The position numbers and the translations under genes are program-made. Source: Exiguobacterium sp. s146 (GTDB lineage Bacteria; Bacillota; Bacilli; Exiguobacteriales; Exiguobacteriaceae). From it: DNA of 64,000 bases. Below the pieces are notes generated by a model. The model saw nothing but the letters and a program-made list of their open reading frames with translations, searched no databases and was not told where the DNA came from. Below are positions 1 to 12,751 of this stretch, in pieces. The number at the start of each line of letters is the position of its first letter. The stretch's first letter is position 1. The stretch covers positions 248,001 to 312,000 of the forward strand of contig NZ_JACSMA010000001.1 in assembly GCF_018618415.1 (NCBI RefSeq), read 5' to 3'.

Positions 1-167
1 ACACCTTTCATGATGGCGATACGACCGCGCGGGGAGGCCGACTCGTCTTTCGAGCGGATGTACGTCGGGCACGTCGGCAGGCAAAAGCCGCAGCGCATGC
101 AGCCGAGCATCTCTTCATAGTCGAGCTTGTCGGTCATGCGGGTGGCGAGTTCGGGCGACTGCTTCAT
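1..167 (-). CDS. glcF: Glycolate oxidase iron-sulfur subunit, N-terminal part only
   Basis: This is the first 55 or so codons of a reverse-strand gene that runs off the left edge. The visible protein has the ferredoxin-like signature [14 protein letters not shown], which is the first 2x[4Fe-4S] ligand set of GlcF/LutA-type subunits. This subunit normally passes electrons from the flavin subunit GlcD to the quinone pool. The start at 165-167 is preceded by a strong AAGGAGG ribosome site, and its ATG overlaps the glcD stop codon in an ATGA arrangement, so the two subunits are translationally coupled. The substrate could be glycolate, D-lactate or another 2-hydroxyacid; the fragment cannot decide. 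Confidence 0.85.
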   Translation of the reverse strand, partial: MKQSPELATRMTDKLDYEEMLGCMRCGFCLPTCPTYIRSKDESASPRGRIAIMKG

Positions 168-1573
168 GATTGGCCTCCTTGGACGATCCGTTTCTTCGCC
201 GCTTTGGCGAACATCTTCTGCGGGTTCATGATGCCGTGCGGGTCGAAGGCGAGTTTGATGCCTTTCATGACGTCGATTCCGGCCGGTCCGAGCTTCCATT
301 CCAGATACGGGGCTTTCATCGCCCCGACGCCGTGCTCGCCGGTGATCGTCCCGCCAAGGTCGAGCGCGGCGGCAAAAATATCGGCGAACGCCGCCTCGAC
401 GCGTTCCATCTCCTCATGATTCCGGGCGTCGGTCGCGACCGTCGGATGCAAGTTGCCGTCCCCGGCATGGCCGAACGTGGCGATTTGAATGTCATACGCC
501 CGTCCGATCGCTTCGATGCGTCGGACCATCTCGGCAATCTCGCTCCGCGGCACCGTCGCATCTTCTAAAATCGTCGTCGGACTGAGCCGGGCGAGGGCGG
601 ACAAGGCAATCCGTCGGGCGTAACGCAACGTTTCGGCGTGCGCTTCGTCACGGGCCACTTCGACCGATAAGGCGCCTTCGGCTAAACAGACGGCGTGCAT
701 CGCCTCGATATCTTGTCGGACGACGTCACGCGGGCCGTCCTGTTCTAATAGAAGGAGAGCGCCCACGTCTGTCGGCAATCCGATGTTCGCATATGCCTCG
801 ACGACCTCAATCGTCTTCTTGTCCATGAACTCGAGTGTCGCCGGAATGACGCGGTTCTCGATGATGCGGCTCACCGTTCGGGCCGCGCTGTCCAAGTCCT
901 CGAAATAGGCAAGCATCGTCTGTTTCATCTCGGGGAGCGGGATGAGCTTGAGCGTCGCTTGTGTAATGACGGCGAGCGTCCCTTCCGAGCCGACGAGGAG
1001 ACGGGTTAAATCATATCCGGCCACGTCCTTGGCGAGCTTTCCGCCCGTAAGGAGCACGTCGCCGTTCGGGAGCACCGCCTCGAGCGCGAGCACGTAATCG
1101 GCCGTCACGCCGTACTTCAACCCGCGTAACCCGCCCGAGTTCTCACTAATGTTCCCGCCAATCGTCGAGATTTTCATCGAGCTCGGGTCCGGCGGATAGA
1201 ACAGGCCTTGCGCCTCGACGGCTTGGGCCAAGTGGGCGGTGATGCAACCCGGTTCGACCGTGACCGTCAAATTCTTCTCATCGATCTCAAGGATGCGGTC
1301 CATATGCCGGAAGTCCATGACGACACCACCGGAGAGTGGCGTCGTCCCACCGGCAAGGTTCGTCGCCGACCCGCGGGGGACGACCGGGATGCGGTGTGCA
1401 TGGCACAATCGCAGTACGGCCTGTACATGTTCGGTCGAACGGGGAGCGACGATGGCATCGGGCATCGCTTGATAGTTCGGTGTCGCGTCAAACGAATAAG
1501 CGAGTCGGGTCGTCGGGTCTGTGAAGACGACATCGTCACCGATTTCCTCGCGTAATTGATTCATCCAGTCCAT
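164..1573 (-). CDS. glcD: FAD-linked oxidase, glycolate oxidase subunit GlcD
   Basis: A 469-residue flavoprotein that oxidises a 2-hydroxyacid (probably glycolate or D-lactate) to the 2-oxoacid. The N-terminal half is a PCMH-type FAD-binding domain with [11 protein letters not shown] near residue 62 and a NISENSGG segment near 140. The C-terminal FAD-oxidase domain contains [10 protein letters not shown] and the GEHGVG motif. Length matches the family. The start has an AGGAGG site a few bases upstream. It is followed by glcF with a 4-base overlap. A cre-like sequence about 80 bases upstream suggests carbon catabolite repression. A glycerate kinase lies at 21759, which could consume glyoxylate-derived glycerate, but it is far away and that link is only a guess. 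Confidence 0.9.
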   Translation of the reverse strand: MDWMNQLREEIGDDVVFTDPTTRLAYSFDATPNYQAMPDAIVAPRSTEHVQAVLRLCHAHRIPVVPRGSATNLAGGTTPLSGGVVMDFRHMDRILEIDEKNLTVTVEPGCITAHLAQAVEAQGLFYPPDPSSMKISTIGGNISENSGGLRGLKYGVTADYVLALEAVLPNGDVLLTGGKLAKDVAGYDLTRLLVGSEGTLAVITQATLKLIPLPEMKQTMLAYFEDLDSAARTVSRIIENRVIPATLEFMDKKTIEVVEAYANIGLPTDVGALLLLEQDGPRDVVRQDIEAMHAVCLAEGALSVEVARDEAHAETLRYARRIALSALARLSPTTILEDATVPRSEIAEMVRRIEAIGRAYDIQIATFGHAGDGNLHPTVATDARNHEEMERVEAAFADIFAAALDLGGTITGEHGVGAMKAPYLEWKLGPAGIDVMKGIKLAFDPHGIMNPQKMFAKAAKKRIVQGGQS

Positions 1574-1651
1574 GGTAGTTCCTCCTCACACGCATCAAAA
1601 TGCTCACGATGCGGGCGTCGGTTTCGAAAGTCACAAAATCGACACATTTTT

Positions 1652-1665
1652 AGATAGCGCTTACA
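1652..1665 (-). promoter_or_regulatory. cre-like CcpA operator upstream of glcD
   Basis: Read on the reverse strand the site is TGTAAGCGCTATCT, which matches 13 of 14 positions of the Bacillus cre consensus TGWAANCGNTNWCA; only the last base differs. It lies 79-92 bases upstream of the glcD start, where a repressor site would act. No convincing -35/-10 pair was recognised beside it. Confidence 0.55.
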
Positions 1666-2067
1666 TCGTAATCGTAGCCATTCGAACTGGTATTGTCCAC
1701 CCATTTCGGCTTGATGGGAAGGGATTTCCAGACGCGTGGACGGTCAAAAACGTCCTGTGAGATTCATCACTACAAATTCGTCAGAACCCCTCGACACGAC
1801 AAAAAGATAATCGGTATACTGATACAGGACGATGAAAACGATTTCAAAATCGGGTCAACGTTCGTTTCAAAACCTTTTGTGAACGTAAGCCGTTTTTCAT
1901 TGTGTTTTCCAAAACGTGGAGGTATAACTGAACTATTCTTCATCTGATTCGTAATATGAAATGTTATAAAGTCAACATTTTTATTTCACCGTTTCTTCAT
2001 ACTTTTTTAAAATTTAGCGATTTTAATTTAGTTTGTGAACTGCGTAAAAGCCTTGATACACCTTGAT
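1666..2067. other. AT-rich intergenic region between glcD and the atp operon
   Basis: About 400 bases with no believable coding sequence. Short reading frames exist but lack ribosome sites and recognisable protein composition. The second half becomes very AT-rich and leads into the atp promoter region. No RNA structure was recognised. Confidence 0.5.
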
Positions 2068-2081
2068 TTAAAGCGCTTTTA
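2068..2081 (+). promoter_or_regulatory. cre-like palindrome upstream of the atp promoter
   Basis: TTAAAGCGCTTTTA contains the perfect palindrome AAAGCGCTTT and matches 12 of 14 positions of the CcpA cre consensus. It sits 16 bases upstream of the proposed atp -35 element. Whether it binds CcpA or is simply an AT-rich palindrome cannot be told from the sequence. Confidence 0.35.
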
Positions 2082-2096
2082 TAATTGTGAAATTCA

Positions 2097-2125
2097 TTGA
2101 CTTCTTATGCCATTTCCAGTACTCT
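2097..2125 (+). promoter_or_regulatory. Probable SigA promoter of the atp operon
   Basis: TTGACT and TACTCT are separated by exactly 17 bases. The -35 is good (5 of 6) and the -10 is weak (3 of 6). It is 85 bases upstream of atpZ. An alternative TATAAT at 2080-2085 has no -35 at a proper distance. Confidence 0.5.
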
Positions 2126-2209
2126 GAACTTGTGTGACTTTTGATGGTCACGCGAGTGTGAATTCGATCAAGAAGATGGAAAGCACGGCAGCTCGAAAGG
2201 GGGATTTGG

Positions 2210-2437
2210 ATGACGAAAAAAGACAATCGTTACCTATCCTACGCCTCGCTCGCCTCTCAAATTTCGACCGCGCTCGCTGGACCGATCGTCATCGGTTATC
2301 TCGTTGGCCAATACGGGGCGAGACGTGAAATTTGGGGCACGTTCGGTTGGAATGTGTCGGTGTTTCTGGGCATGGCTCTCGGAATCACGGCGCTTGTTCT
2401 CACCCTTCGAAGTTTACTGACAGGAGAGGACGAATGA
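2210..2437 (+). CDS. atpZ: AtpZ, small membrane protein of the ATP synthase operon
   Basis: A 75-residue protein with two hydrophobic segments (about 17-35 and 46-66), the size and position of AtpZ/AtpI-family proteins at the head of Bacillales atp operons. Family members have been linked to Mg2+ or Ca2+ handling and to assembly of the c-ring; neither role can be read from this sequence. A GAAAGGGGGA ribosome site precedes the ATG. The stop overlaps the atpI start as ATGA, so the two are coupled. Confidence 0.8.
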   Translation: MTKKDNRYLSYASLASQISTALAGPIVIGYLVGQYGARREIWGTFGWNVSVFLGMALGITALVLTLRSLLTGEDE

Positions 2438-2862
2438 AGCTAGAACAAACGGAATTACAACAAGTGCAGGCAGACAGAAAAGCACAGAAGCAGTTGATGA
2501 AACGCTATACGAAGTGGTTTAGCGGATGGTTCGCCATTCTCCTAATCGGAGCGCTCATCGTTCCTATGTACAAACCGATGTTTCTCGGCTTGTTCCTAGG
2601 CGGGGTCGCCAGTCTCATTATTCTACATATGCAGAATCGAAGCGTCATACGGATGTATGATGTCATCGAACATGGACGACGCCCAAAGTCGCACGGGACT
2701 GTTTCAAGAATGGCAGTCGGTGCACTAGCCGTGATAGTCGGTCTCTTTTATGAGGATCGAGTATCGCTGATTGCGGTGGTAACTGGTCTAATCGCCGGCC
2801 ACATCATACAATTTGGCGAGTTCACACTTGCCCAGCTCAGCAGGAAAAGAGGTGAATACTAA
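2434..2862 (+). CDS. atpI: ATP synthase protein I (AtpI)
   Basis: A 142-residue membrane protein with about four hydrophobic segments after a charged N-terminus. It is a poorly conserved assembly factor that in Bacillus helps form the c-ring. The start at 2434 was chosen because it has a CAGGAGAGGA ribosome site and overlaps the atpZ stop; the frame is open further upstream but that part overlaps atpZ. The stop overlaps the atpB start by one base (TAATG). Confidence 0.8.
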   Translation: MKLEQTELQQVQADRKAQKQLMKRYTKWFSGWFAILLIGALIVPMYKPMFLGLFLGGVASLIILHMQNRSVIRMYDVIEHGRRPKSHGTVSRMAVGALAVIVGLFYEDRVSLIAVVTGLIAGHIIQFGEFTLAQLSRKRGEY

Positions 2863-3599
2863 TGGGTCATGAGTTTCCCACATATTCTCTACAACTCGGA
2901 GATTATACGTTATATGGGAGCTGGACGAACGTCATTACGGTGCTGATCGCATCACTACTCGTATTTACGTTTGCCGTTTGGGGAACGCGACGCTTGGCTA
3001 TGAAGCCGACCGGTAAGCAGAACTTAATGGAATTCTTCGCAGAATTCACACGCGGGATTATCTCGAGTGCGATGGACTGGAAGACAGGTGGCCGTTTCAT
3101 CGGGTTTGGAATGACGTTGATTTTGTTCATTCTCTTCTCGAACTTGATGGGTCTACCGTTTAACGTCATTTCTGGTCACTATCTATGGTTCAACTCACCG
3201 ACGGCCGATCCTTACGTCACGTTGGCATTGTCGACACTCGTCGTTGCAATGTCGCACTACTACGGCGTGAAGCTACACGGTTTGAAGCACTACTCGGCGG
3301 AATTCGTGAAGCCGGTCTGGTTCTTATTGCCGATCAAGCTCATCGAGGAGTTCGCGAACACCTTGACGCTCGGTCTGCGTCTTTACGGTAACATCTTTGC
3401 CGGTGAAATCATGATTACCATCATCTTGGGACTCGCAATTACCGCAGAAGGGGCACTTAACCCGCTCGGTGCTGTGTTCGCAGTTCTCCCAATGATTTTA
3501 TGGCAAGGCTTCTCAATCTTTATCGGGGTTATCCAATCCTACATTTTCCTGACGCTTGCAATGGTGTACATCGGGCATAAAGCTTCTGCCGAGCATTAA
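2862..3599 (+). CDS. atpB: ATP synthase Fo subunit a
   Basis: A 245-residue integral membrane protein that forms the proton half-channels beside the c-ring. The motif GLRLYGNIFAGE carries the essential arginine that faces the c-ring glutamate. The C-terminal segment (LWQGFSIFIGVIQSYIF) is typical of subunit a. Length and place in the operon (after atpI, before atpE) are standard. The ATG shares its first base with the atpI stop. Confidence 0.95.
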   Translation: MGHEFPTYSLQLGDYTLYGSWTNVITVLIASLLVFTFAVWGTRRLAMKPTGKQNLMEFFAEFTRGIISSAMDWKTGGRFIGFGMTLILFILFSNLMGLPFNVISGHYLWFNSPTADPYVTLALSTLVVAMSHYYGVKLHGLKHYSAEFVKPVWFLLPIKLIEEFANTLTLGLRLYGNIFAGEIMITIILGLAITAEGALNPLGAVFAVLPMILWQGFSIFIGVIQSYIFLTLAMVYIGHKASAEH

Positions 3600-3646
3600 T
3601 TCGGGCAGGTCTCGCCAAAGCGTTGAACAAAAAACTATTTACTTAA

Positions 3647-3889
<243 letters not shown>

Positions 3890-3900
3890 TTACGAGTTAA

Positions 3901-4487
<587 letters not shown>

Positions 4488-4488
<1 letters not shown>

Positions 4489-5021
4489 TGAACACATCGT
4501 TAGCAAAACGCTATGCCAAAGCGCTCTTCGACTTAGCGCGGGAACAAGGCACGCTCGACCAAGTCGAAGCGGAAGTGCGTCTGCTCGATGAAGTGCTCCA
4601 CGCGACTCCTGAACTTGCGAATCTCTTAGAGAATCCGGCAATCAGTGACAGCGAGCTTGCACAGCTTTTAACACATAGCTTTGGTGACATGACAGATATC
4701 GTGCTCAACACACTTCTCGTCATGGTCGAAAACGACCGTGCGAGCGAAGTTCGCGGCTTGTCGCGCTACGTCCTTGATTACATCAACGACTACCGTGGCA
4801 TCGCCGAAGGGTTCGTCACGAGTGCTTACCCGTTGTCGGCAACAGAGTTGAAAGAAGTCGAACTCGTCTTCGGTCAGAAGATGAACAAGACGCTTCAATT
4901 GAAGAACGTCGTCGATGAAGACGTCATCGGTGGACTCCGTGTCCAGATCGGCTACACGACGTATGATGACACAATCGAAAACAAACTAACACGCCTCGAG
5001 CGTGAATTGTTGAATGCGTAA
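4488..5021 (+). CDS. atpH: ATP synthase F1 subunit delta
   Basis: A 177-residue peripheral stalk protein that links the top of the F1 hexamer to the b dimer. The N-terminus (LAKRYAKALFDLA) and the C-terminal VDEDVIGGLRVQIG motif are typical. It is coupled to atpF by overlap of the stop and start codons. Confidence 0.93.
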
Positions 5022-6548
<1,527 letters not shown>

Positions 6549-6584
6549 TCCGGTGACGAGCGTCTATTAAGGTGGTGAATCGAA

Positions 6585-7442
6585 ATGGCATCATTACGTG
6601 AGATCCAGATGCGGATCACCTCGACCCAAAGCACGAAGCAAATCACGAAAGCGATGAACATGGTGTCGGCCTCGAAATTGAACCGCGCTCAAGGGAGCAA
6701 CGCCAACTTCAAGCCGTACATGACCAAGTTGCAGGAAGTCATCTCGTCGATTGCCGGCGGTACTTCAGGCGCAACACACCCGATGCTTCAAGTCCGTCCC
6801 GTCAAACGGACCGGCTATATCGTCATCACGTCAGACCGCGGACTTGCTGGTGGATACAACGCCAGCGTCCTTCGTGACGTGTATCGCGAGTTGAAAGCCA
6901 AACACGATTCAACAGACGAGTACCGTCTGTACGTGATCGGGAAGGTCGGCGTTCAGTTCTTCAAGGCCCGTAACATTCCGGTGTACAGTGCCATGACAGG
7001 ATTAAACGACCAGCCATCATTCGTTGAAGTCGCAGAGATCGTCAAACAGACGGTCGGCGCGTTCAGTGAAGGCGAGATTGATGAATTGAAGCTCTGCTAC
7101 AACTCATTCATCTCTGTCATCAGCCAAGAAGTGAAGATCGATCGATTGCTTCCGCTTGGGAATATCGAACAGACCGCATCCAATGTGATGTATGAATACG
7201 AACCAGAAGAAGAAACGATCTTAGCAGCGCTCCTCCCGCGTTACGCGGAAGGACTCATCTACGGCGCGCTCCTCGATGCGAAAGTATCGGAGCACGCGGC
7301 TCGGATGACGGCGATGTCGAACGCGACAGACAACGCGGATGAACTCATCCGTGGACTCAAGCTCAAGTTCAACCGCGCGCGCCAAGCGGCGATCACACAA
7401 GAAATCACAGAGATTGTCGGAGGTGCGGCTGCGCTTGAATAA
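6585..7442 (+). CDS. atpG: ATP synthase F1 subunit gamma
   Basis: A 285-residue central shaft protein that turns inside the alpha/beta hexamer. The N-terminal helix ([18 protein letters not shown]) and the C-terminal helix ([18 protein letters not shown]) are the conserved coiled-coil pair. The middle has the [11 protein letters not shown] motif. Ribosome site AAGGTGGTG precedes the ATG. Length is normal. Confidence 0.95.
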   Translation: MASLREIQMRITSTQSTKQITKAMNMVSASKLNRAQGSNANFKPYMTKLQEVISSIAGGTSGATHPMLQVRPVKRTGYIVITSDRGLAGGYNASVLRDVYRELKAKHDSTDEYRLYVIGKVGVQFFKARNIPVYSAMTGLNDQPSFVEVAEIVKQTVGAFSEGEIDELKLCYNSFISVISQEVKIDRLLPLGNIEQTASNVMYEYEPEEETILAALLPRYAEGLIYGALLDAKVSEHAARMTAMSNATDNADELIRGLKLKFNRARQAAITQEITEIVGGAAALE

Positions 7443-7464
7443 GCGCCCGTCCTCTAGATTGTAG

Positions 7465-8895
<1,431 letters not shown>

Positions 8896-8923
8896 GACCT
8901 ACACGGAAGGGGGAAACTAGACG

Positions 8924-9334
8924 ATGAATACTCTTCACGTCAACGTCGTCACCCCGGATGGTGCAGCCTACGAGGGCGAGGCACGGATGGTGATTGCCAA
9001 ATCGGTGACCGGTGAACTCGGTATCTTACCGAAACACATCCCGATGGTGACACCGCTCGATATCTCGGTCCTTAAACTGCGCCACGAAGATGGTGGACGT
9101 ACGCTGATCGCACTCAGCGGCGGTTTCATGGAAGTTCGTCCCGACACGGTGACGATCTTAGCTGAAACTGCCGAAATGGCGGAAACAATCGACTATGACC
9201 GCGCTTCTGCGGCGAAAGTTCGTGCCGAGCGTCGTCTCCAAGACACGAAGCTCTCGGACCTCGAATTCCGTCGTGCGGAACTCGCGCTCAAAAAAGCGAT
9301 TAACCGTCTGAGCATTCGCGATATCAAAGAATGA
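8924..9334 (+). CDS. atpC: ATP synthase F1 subunit epsilon
   Basis: A 136-residue subunit with an N-terminal beta-sandwich ([18 protein letters not shown]) and a C-terminal helical hairpin (residues about 90-136) that in relatives can inhibit ATP hydrolysis. It ends the operon and is followed 6 bases later by a clear terminator. A GAAGGGGG ribosome site lies upstream. Confidence 0.94.
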   Translation: MNTLHVNVVTPDGAAYEGEARMVIAKSVTGELGILPKHIPMVTPLDISVLKLRHEDGGRTLIALSGGFMEVRPDTVTILAETAEMAETIDYDRASAAKVRAERRLQDTKLSDLEFRRAELALKKAINRLSIRDIKE

Positions 9335-9340
9335 CCAAAC

Positions 9341-9371
9341 GCCTTTCCCGCATTTGCGGGGAAGGCTTTTT
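9341..9371 (+). terminator. Terminator of the atp operon
   Basis: GCCTTTCCCGC and GCGGGGAAGGC pair with one G-T wobble around a short ATTT loop and are followed by TTTTT. This is a classic intrinsic terminator directly after atpC. Confidence 0.9.
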
Positions 9372-9511
9372 CTATGCCATTAGACCGAATAAATCGCGTT
9401 CCTTCATTATATATGGGTCTAAAGCATCAAAAGTTTTACGCCCAAATAGTGGAAGATAGGCGCACCTTATCCGATAATATAGGTGGGAACTACGGTAAAG
9501 GAGACAATGGG

Positions 9512-10708
9512 ATGAAAGTTTATGTTGCGCGCCAACCGATCTTTGATCAAAAACTACGTATCTGTGGCTATGAACTGTTATATCGCCGCAGCGAGAAAAA
9601 TATATTTGAACACGTCGATGATGCACTCGCGACCGCCGATGTGATTCATAACGCCTATCTCGTCTTCAACTTTCGGGAATTGACGGAAGGGACGAGGGCG
9701 TTCATCAACTTTCCGCAAAACTTGATTGAGAGCGAGGTCCCGGCCTTGTTGCCGCGGCAGACGCTCGTCGTCGAGGTGCTCGAACATGTCGAACCGACGG
9801 AGAAAGTGTTGGCGGCGTTGCGCTCGTTGCGCCGGAAAGGCTATACGATCGCCCTTGATGATTTCGTGTTCGAAGAGAAGTATCGGCCGCTCATCGGACT
9901 TGCCGATATTATCAAAATCGATTACCAGGCGACACCTATCGACCAACAGAAGCGGCTCATCGACGCACTCGGTCACCGGGTCGAATTTTTAGCGGAGAAA
10001 ATCGAGACGCCGGCTGAATATGAGATTGCCAAGAAGCTTGGCTATCACATGTTCCAAGGCTATTTCTTCAGCCGGCCGACGGTCGTCCACGGCGCCGAGG
10101 TCCATCCGCTCCGGCATACGCTCACGGAAGTGTTGAAAGAACTCGATCGACCGGAACCCAACTTCCGACGCATCGCCAATCAAATCGAGCGAAGCGTCGA
10201 CTTGTCGTATAAGATGTTGCGCTCGGTCAATACGGTGTATCAAAAAGGACGTCACACGATTCAATCGATCGAACAGGCCGTCGCGCGCATCGGTCTCGAT
10301 GAGATGCGACGTTGGTCGTATTTGATGTTGCTGCGTGAGCTACAGACGTCCGAATCGAAAGAATTGATTAAACAGAGTGTCATCCGCGGCAAGATGATGG
10401 AACTGATTGCGGCCGAGACGCTGCCGAACGTGGCCGCGTTCGATGCGTTTATCACGGGCATCTTCTCGTCACTCGACGTCATTTTGGATGAGGCGATGCA
10501 GACGCTCGTCTCGGAGCTCCCGGTCGAACCAATCGTCAAGGCGGCGCTCCTCGGGGAAGACAACGAATTGCGCGGTTTGCTCGACACGGTACTCGCCTAT
10601 GAACAGTTGACGGTGGACGTCGATGAGACGATGCCGGACTTGTCTCGTTACTATGTCGAGGCCATCCGTTGGAGCCAAACTTATGATGCTGAAGTGAATA
10701 ATGTTTGA
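9512..10708 (+). CDS. EAL-HDOD domain signalling protein (YuxH-like)
   Basis: A 398-residue protein with an EAL-like domain (about 1-200) followed by a HDOD domain (about 205-395). The opening VARQPIFDQ and GYELLYR are the usual signature of this two-domain class. The EAL domain keeps a Glu in YELLYR and EVLEH and an Asp pair in LDDF, but the classical EAL tripeptide is replaced, so phosphodiesterase activity on cyclic-di-GMP is uncertain; many relatives are thought to be catalytically silent. The start at 9512 was chosen for the AAAGGAG ribosome site 8 bases upstream; a longer open frame lacks one. Nothing in the neighbourhood shows its partner. Confidence 0.85.
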   Translation: MKVYVARQPIFDQKLRICGYELLYRRSEKNIFEHVDDALATADVIHNAYLVFNFRELTEGTRAFINFPQNLIESEVPALLPRQTLVVEVLEHVEPTEKVLAALRSLRRKGYTIALDDFVFEEKYRPLIGLADIIKIDYQATPIDQQKRLIDALGHRVEFLAEKIETPAEYEIAKKLGYHMFQGYFFSRPTVVHGAEVHPLRHTLTEVLKELDRPEPNFRRIANQIERSVDLSYKMLRSVNTVYQKGRHTIQSIEQAVARIGLDEMRRWSYLMLLRELQTSESKELIKQSVIRGKMMELIAAETLPNVAAFDAFITGIFSSLDVILDEAMQTLVSELPVEPIVKAALLGEDNELRGLLDTVLAYEQLTVDVDETMPDLSRYYVEAIRWSQTYDAEVNNV

Positions 10709-10716
10709 AATGTTGA

Positions 10717-10768
10717 AGGGACGTCAATTACTGTACTAAGGCCATGCGCCGATTGACGTTCCTTTTTT
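10717..10768 (+). terminator. Terminator after the EAL-HDOD gene
   Basis: GGGACGTCAAT pairs with ATTGACGTTCC (one wobble) around a 22-base loop and is followed by TTTTTT. Confidence 0.8.
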
Positions 10769-10859
10769 GTATGCGGTTTTTGGAGAGAAAGCGAGTTGAT
10801 CGGATGAACCCATTCAGCCACTCATTTGAACGCTAAGTCTTTTTTTCTCTGACGCGTCG

Positions 10860-10868
10860 TGCTATGAT
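10860..10868 (+). promoter_or_regulatory. Extended -10 promoter for the DUF1146 gene
   Basis: TGCTATGAT is a TGN-extended -10 element 40 bases upstream of the DUF1146 start. The -35 region is only T-rich, which extended -10 promoters tolerate. Confidence 0.5.
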
Positions 10869-10907
10869 GAAAAATGGTACGAAATTTTGAAAAGAGGGGA
10901 ATCGTCG

Positions 10908-11126
10908 ATGCTGAACACCGTATTATCGCTCGTCATCTACGTCGTAGCGATCTACGTCGCTTGGTGGGCGCTCATGCCGGTCAAATGGGACCGCTTGCTC
11001 AATCAAGTGAGGAGTCCGCAAGCTGCTGTCTTGCGCGTCCTCGTCGCCGTCGTCTTCGGTTCACTGATCGCCCAGTTCTTCTTGGAGTATATCCGATTGG
11101 CTCAGGCACTCGCACCATTACAGTAG
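10908..11126 (+). CDS. DUF1146 family small membrane protein (YwzB-like)
   Basis: A 72-residue protein with two membrane helices (about 4-24 and 42-62). DUF1146 proteins of unknown function lie beside murA in Bacillus and many relatives, so position supports the call. The ATG at 10908 has an AAAGAGGGG ribosome site; an upstream TTG in frame is less likely. No function can be read from the sequence. Confidence 0.75.
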   Translation: MLNTVLSLVIYVVAIYVAWWALMPVKWDRLLNQVRSPQAAVLRVLVAVVFGSLIAQFFLEYIRLAQALAPLQ

Positions 11127-11146
11127 GTAGGGAAATGATTACTAAA

Positions 11147-11163
11147 CTGTAATCCTGCTGTAA
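11147..11163 (+). repeat. Two CTGTAA hexamers spaced 11 bp apart upstream of murA
   Basis: CTGTAA occurs at 11147-11152 and 11158-11163, so both face the same side of the helix. A weaker third element (CGTATA) follows at the same spacing. This is the layout of sites for OmpR/PhoB-type regulators, but no regulator can be named. The remaining 200 bases before murA are AT-rich with no gene. Confidence 0.35.
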
Positions 11164-11372
11164 CGTATCGTATATGTTTATCGTGATAGGATAAATTCGT
11201 CTGACATGACGATCTTTTTCATCAGAATTTTATGATTGCTTTTATTCTTATTTTTCTCTCTGATGAGGCGTCACGTGATACAAACCATCATAGTAATCGA
11301 CATAACCACATCCGGTAACGGATATCGACGTATAAAACAAAAAATCAACGAAGTTGGAGGACAAAGAGAGAT

Positions 11373-12674
11373 ATGAAGGATTTGATTGTAGTCCGTGGAG
11401 GACGTAAATTGTCAGGTACTGTGCGTGTTGAAGGAGCTAAAAACGCCGTACTCAAAACATTGGTTGCCACTCTTTTAGCAGGTGAAGGAAAGTCGGTACT
11501 TCAAAACGTGCCACGCCTCGCCGATGTGTACACGATTAACAAAGTGCTTCGTCACCTCGGTGCAGAGGTTTCATTTGACGAAGCGAGTAACGAAGTCACT
11601 GTCGATGCGTCGGGCACAATCAAAGACGAGGCACCACTCGAGTACGTTCGTAAGATGCGTGCTTCAATCCTCGTCATGGGTCCTCTTCTCGCTCGTCTTG
11701 GCCACGCACGTGTTGCGATGCCAGGCGGATGTTCAATCGGCTCACGTCCGATTGACCTCCACTTGAAAGGCTTCGAGGCGATGGGAGCGAAAACGGTCAT
11801 CGGCAACGGTTTCGTCGAAGCTTCGGTTGACGGTCGCTTGAAAGGTGCGAAGATCTACTTGGACTTCCCATCTGTCGGTGCGACAGAGAACATCATGATG
11901 GCTGCCGTCCTCGCGGAAGGCACGACAATCATCGAGAACGTCGCTAAAGAGCCTGAAATCGTTGACCTCGCCAACTTCTTGAATGGTATGGGCGCACACG
12001 TGCGCGGTGCCGGTACAGAAACGATTCGCATCGAAGGTGTCGACAAGCTTCATGGCGCTGAGCATTCAATCATTCCTGACCGCATCGAAGCCGGTACGTT
12101 CCTCGTCGCAGGAGCCATCACAGGCGGCGACATCGAAGTCATCGGTGCTGAGCGCGAGCACCTTCGCCCGCTCATCTCGAAGATGGAAGAAATGGGTGTC
12201 AAATTCGAGGATACAGCAGAAGGCATGCGTGTCATCGCACCGGACGAGTTGAAGCCGGTCGACGTGAAGACGATGCCACACCCTGGTTTCCCGACAGACA
12301 TCCAAGCACAAATGATGGCGCTCGTCTTGAAAGCTGGCGGCACATCGGTTATTACGGAAACAGTATTTGAGAACCGCTTCATGCACGTGGAAGAGTTCCG
12401 CCGCATGAACGCTGACATCAAAATCGAAGGCCGTTCGGCCATCATCAAAGGCGGCGTTCGCCTCCAAGGTGCTGAAGTCGTCTCGACGGACCTTCGTGCC
12501 GGTGCTGCGCTCGTCCTCGCTGGACTCATCGCGGACGAAGAGACACGCGTCGGCGATCTCTACCACATCGACCGTGGCTACGTTGACTTCCACAAGAAAT
12601 TGCAAGCTCTCGGTGCAGACATCGAGCGCATCCAAGGGAACGTCGAAGTTGCCGAAGAAATGGTTAAGAACTAA
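11373..12674 (+). CDS. murA: UDP-N-acetylglucosamine 1-carboxyvinyltransferase
   Basis: A 433-residue cytoplasmic enzyme that transfers enolpyruvate from phosphoenolpyruvate to UDP-GlcNAc, the first committed step of peptidoglycan synthesis. Cys120 in [11 protein letters not shown] is the catalytic residue targeted by fosfomycin, and Lys22 (GAKNA) is the conserved substrate lysine. Length is normal. The start follows a TTGGAGGAC ribosome site. It is followed by its own terminator and then by mbl, without the sporulation genes that separate the two in Bacillus. Confidence 0.96.
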   Translation: MKDLIVVRGGRKLSGTVRVEGAKNAVLKTLVATLLAGEGKSVLQNVPRLADVYTINKVLRHLGAEVSFDEASNEVTVDASGTIKDEAPLEYVRKMRASILVMGPLLARLGHARVAMPGGCSIGSRPIDLHLKGFEAMGAKTVIGNGFVEASVDGRLKGAKIYLDFPSVGATENIMMAAVLAEGTTIIENVAKEPEIVDLANFLNGMGAHVRGAGTETIRIEGVDKLHGAEHSIIPDRIEAGTFLVAGAITGGDIEVIGAEREHLRPLISKMEEMGVKFEDTAEGMRVIAPDELKPVDVKTMPHPGFPTDIQAQMMALVLKAGGTSVITETVFENRFMHVEEFRRMNADIKIEGRSAIIKGGVRLQGAEVVSTDLRAGAALVLAGLIADEETRVGDLYHIDRGYVDFHKKLQALGADIERIQGNVEVAEEMVKN

Positions 12675-12689
12675 TTAATAGACTCATAG

Positions 12690-12718
12690 GAGCGAGGAGA
12701 GACTCTTCTCGCTCTTTT
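12690..12718 (+). terminator. Terminator after murA
   Basis: GAGCGAGGAGA pairs with TCTTCTCGCTC (one wobble) and is followed by TTTT. Confidence 0.8.
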
Positions 12719-12751
12719 CAATGAAGTAACGAACGGAGGAACCTACACACC

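Noticed and set aside
2080-2085. TATAAT as the atp -10 element
   Set aside because: No -35 lies at 16-18 bases; the pair at 2097-2125 has correct spacing.
9374-9511. A 46-residue N-terminal extension of the EAL-HDOD protein
   Set aside because: It begins at the atp terminator, has no ribosome site and is unlike family N-termini.
12066-12635. A 189-codon reverse-strand open frame opposite murA
   Set aside because: It mirrors a highly conserved gene, has no ribosome site and has a composition rich in Asp, Arg and Cys typical of antisense frames in this codon-biased DNA.
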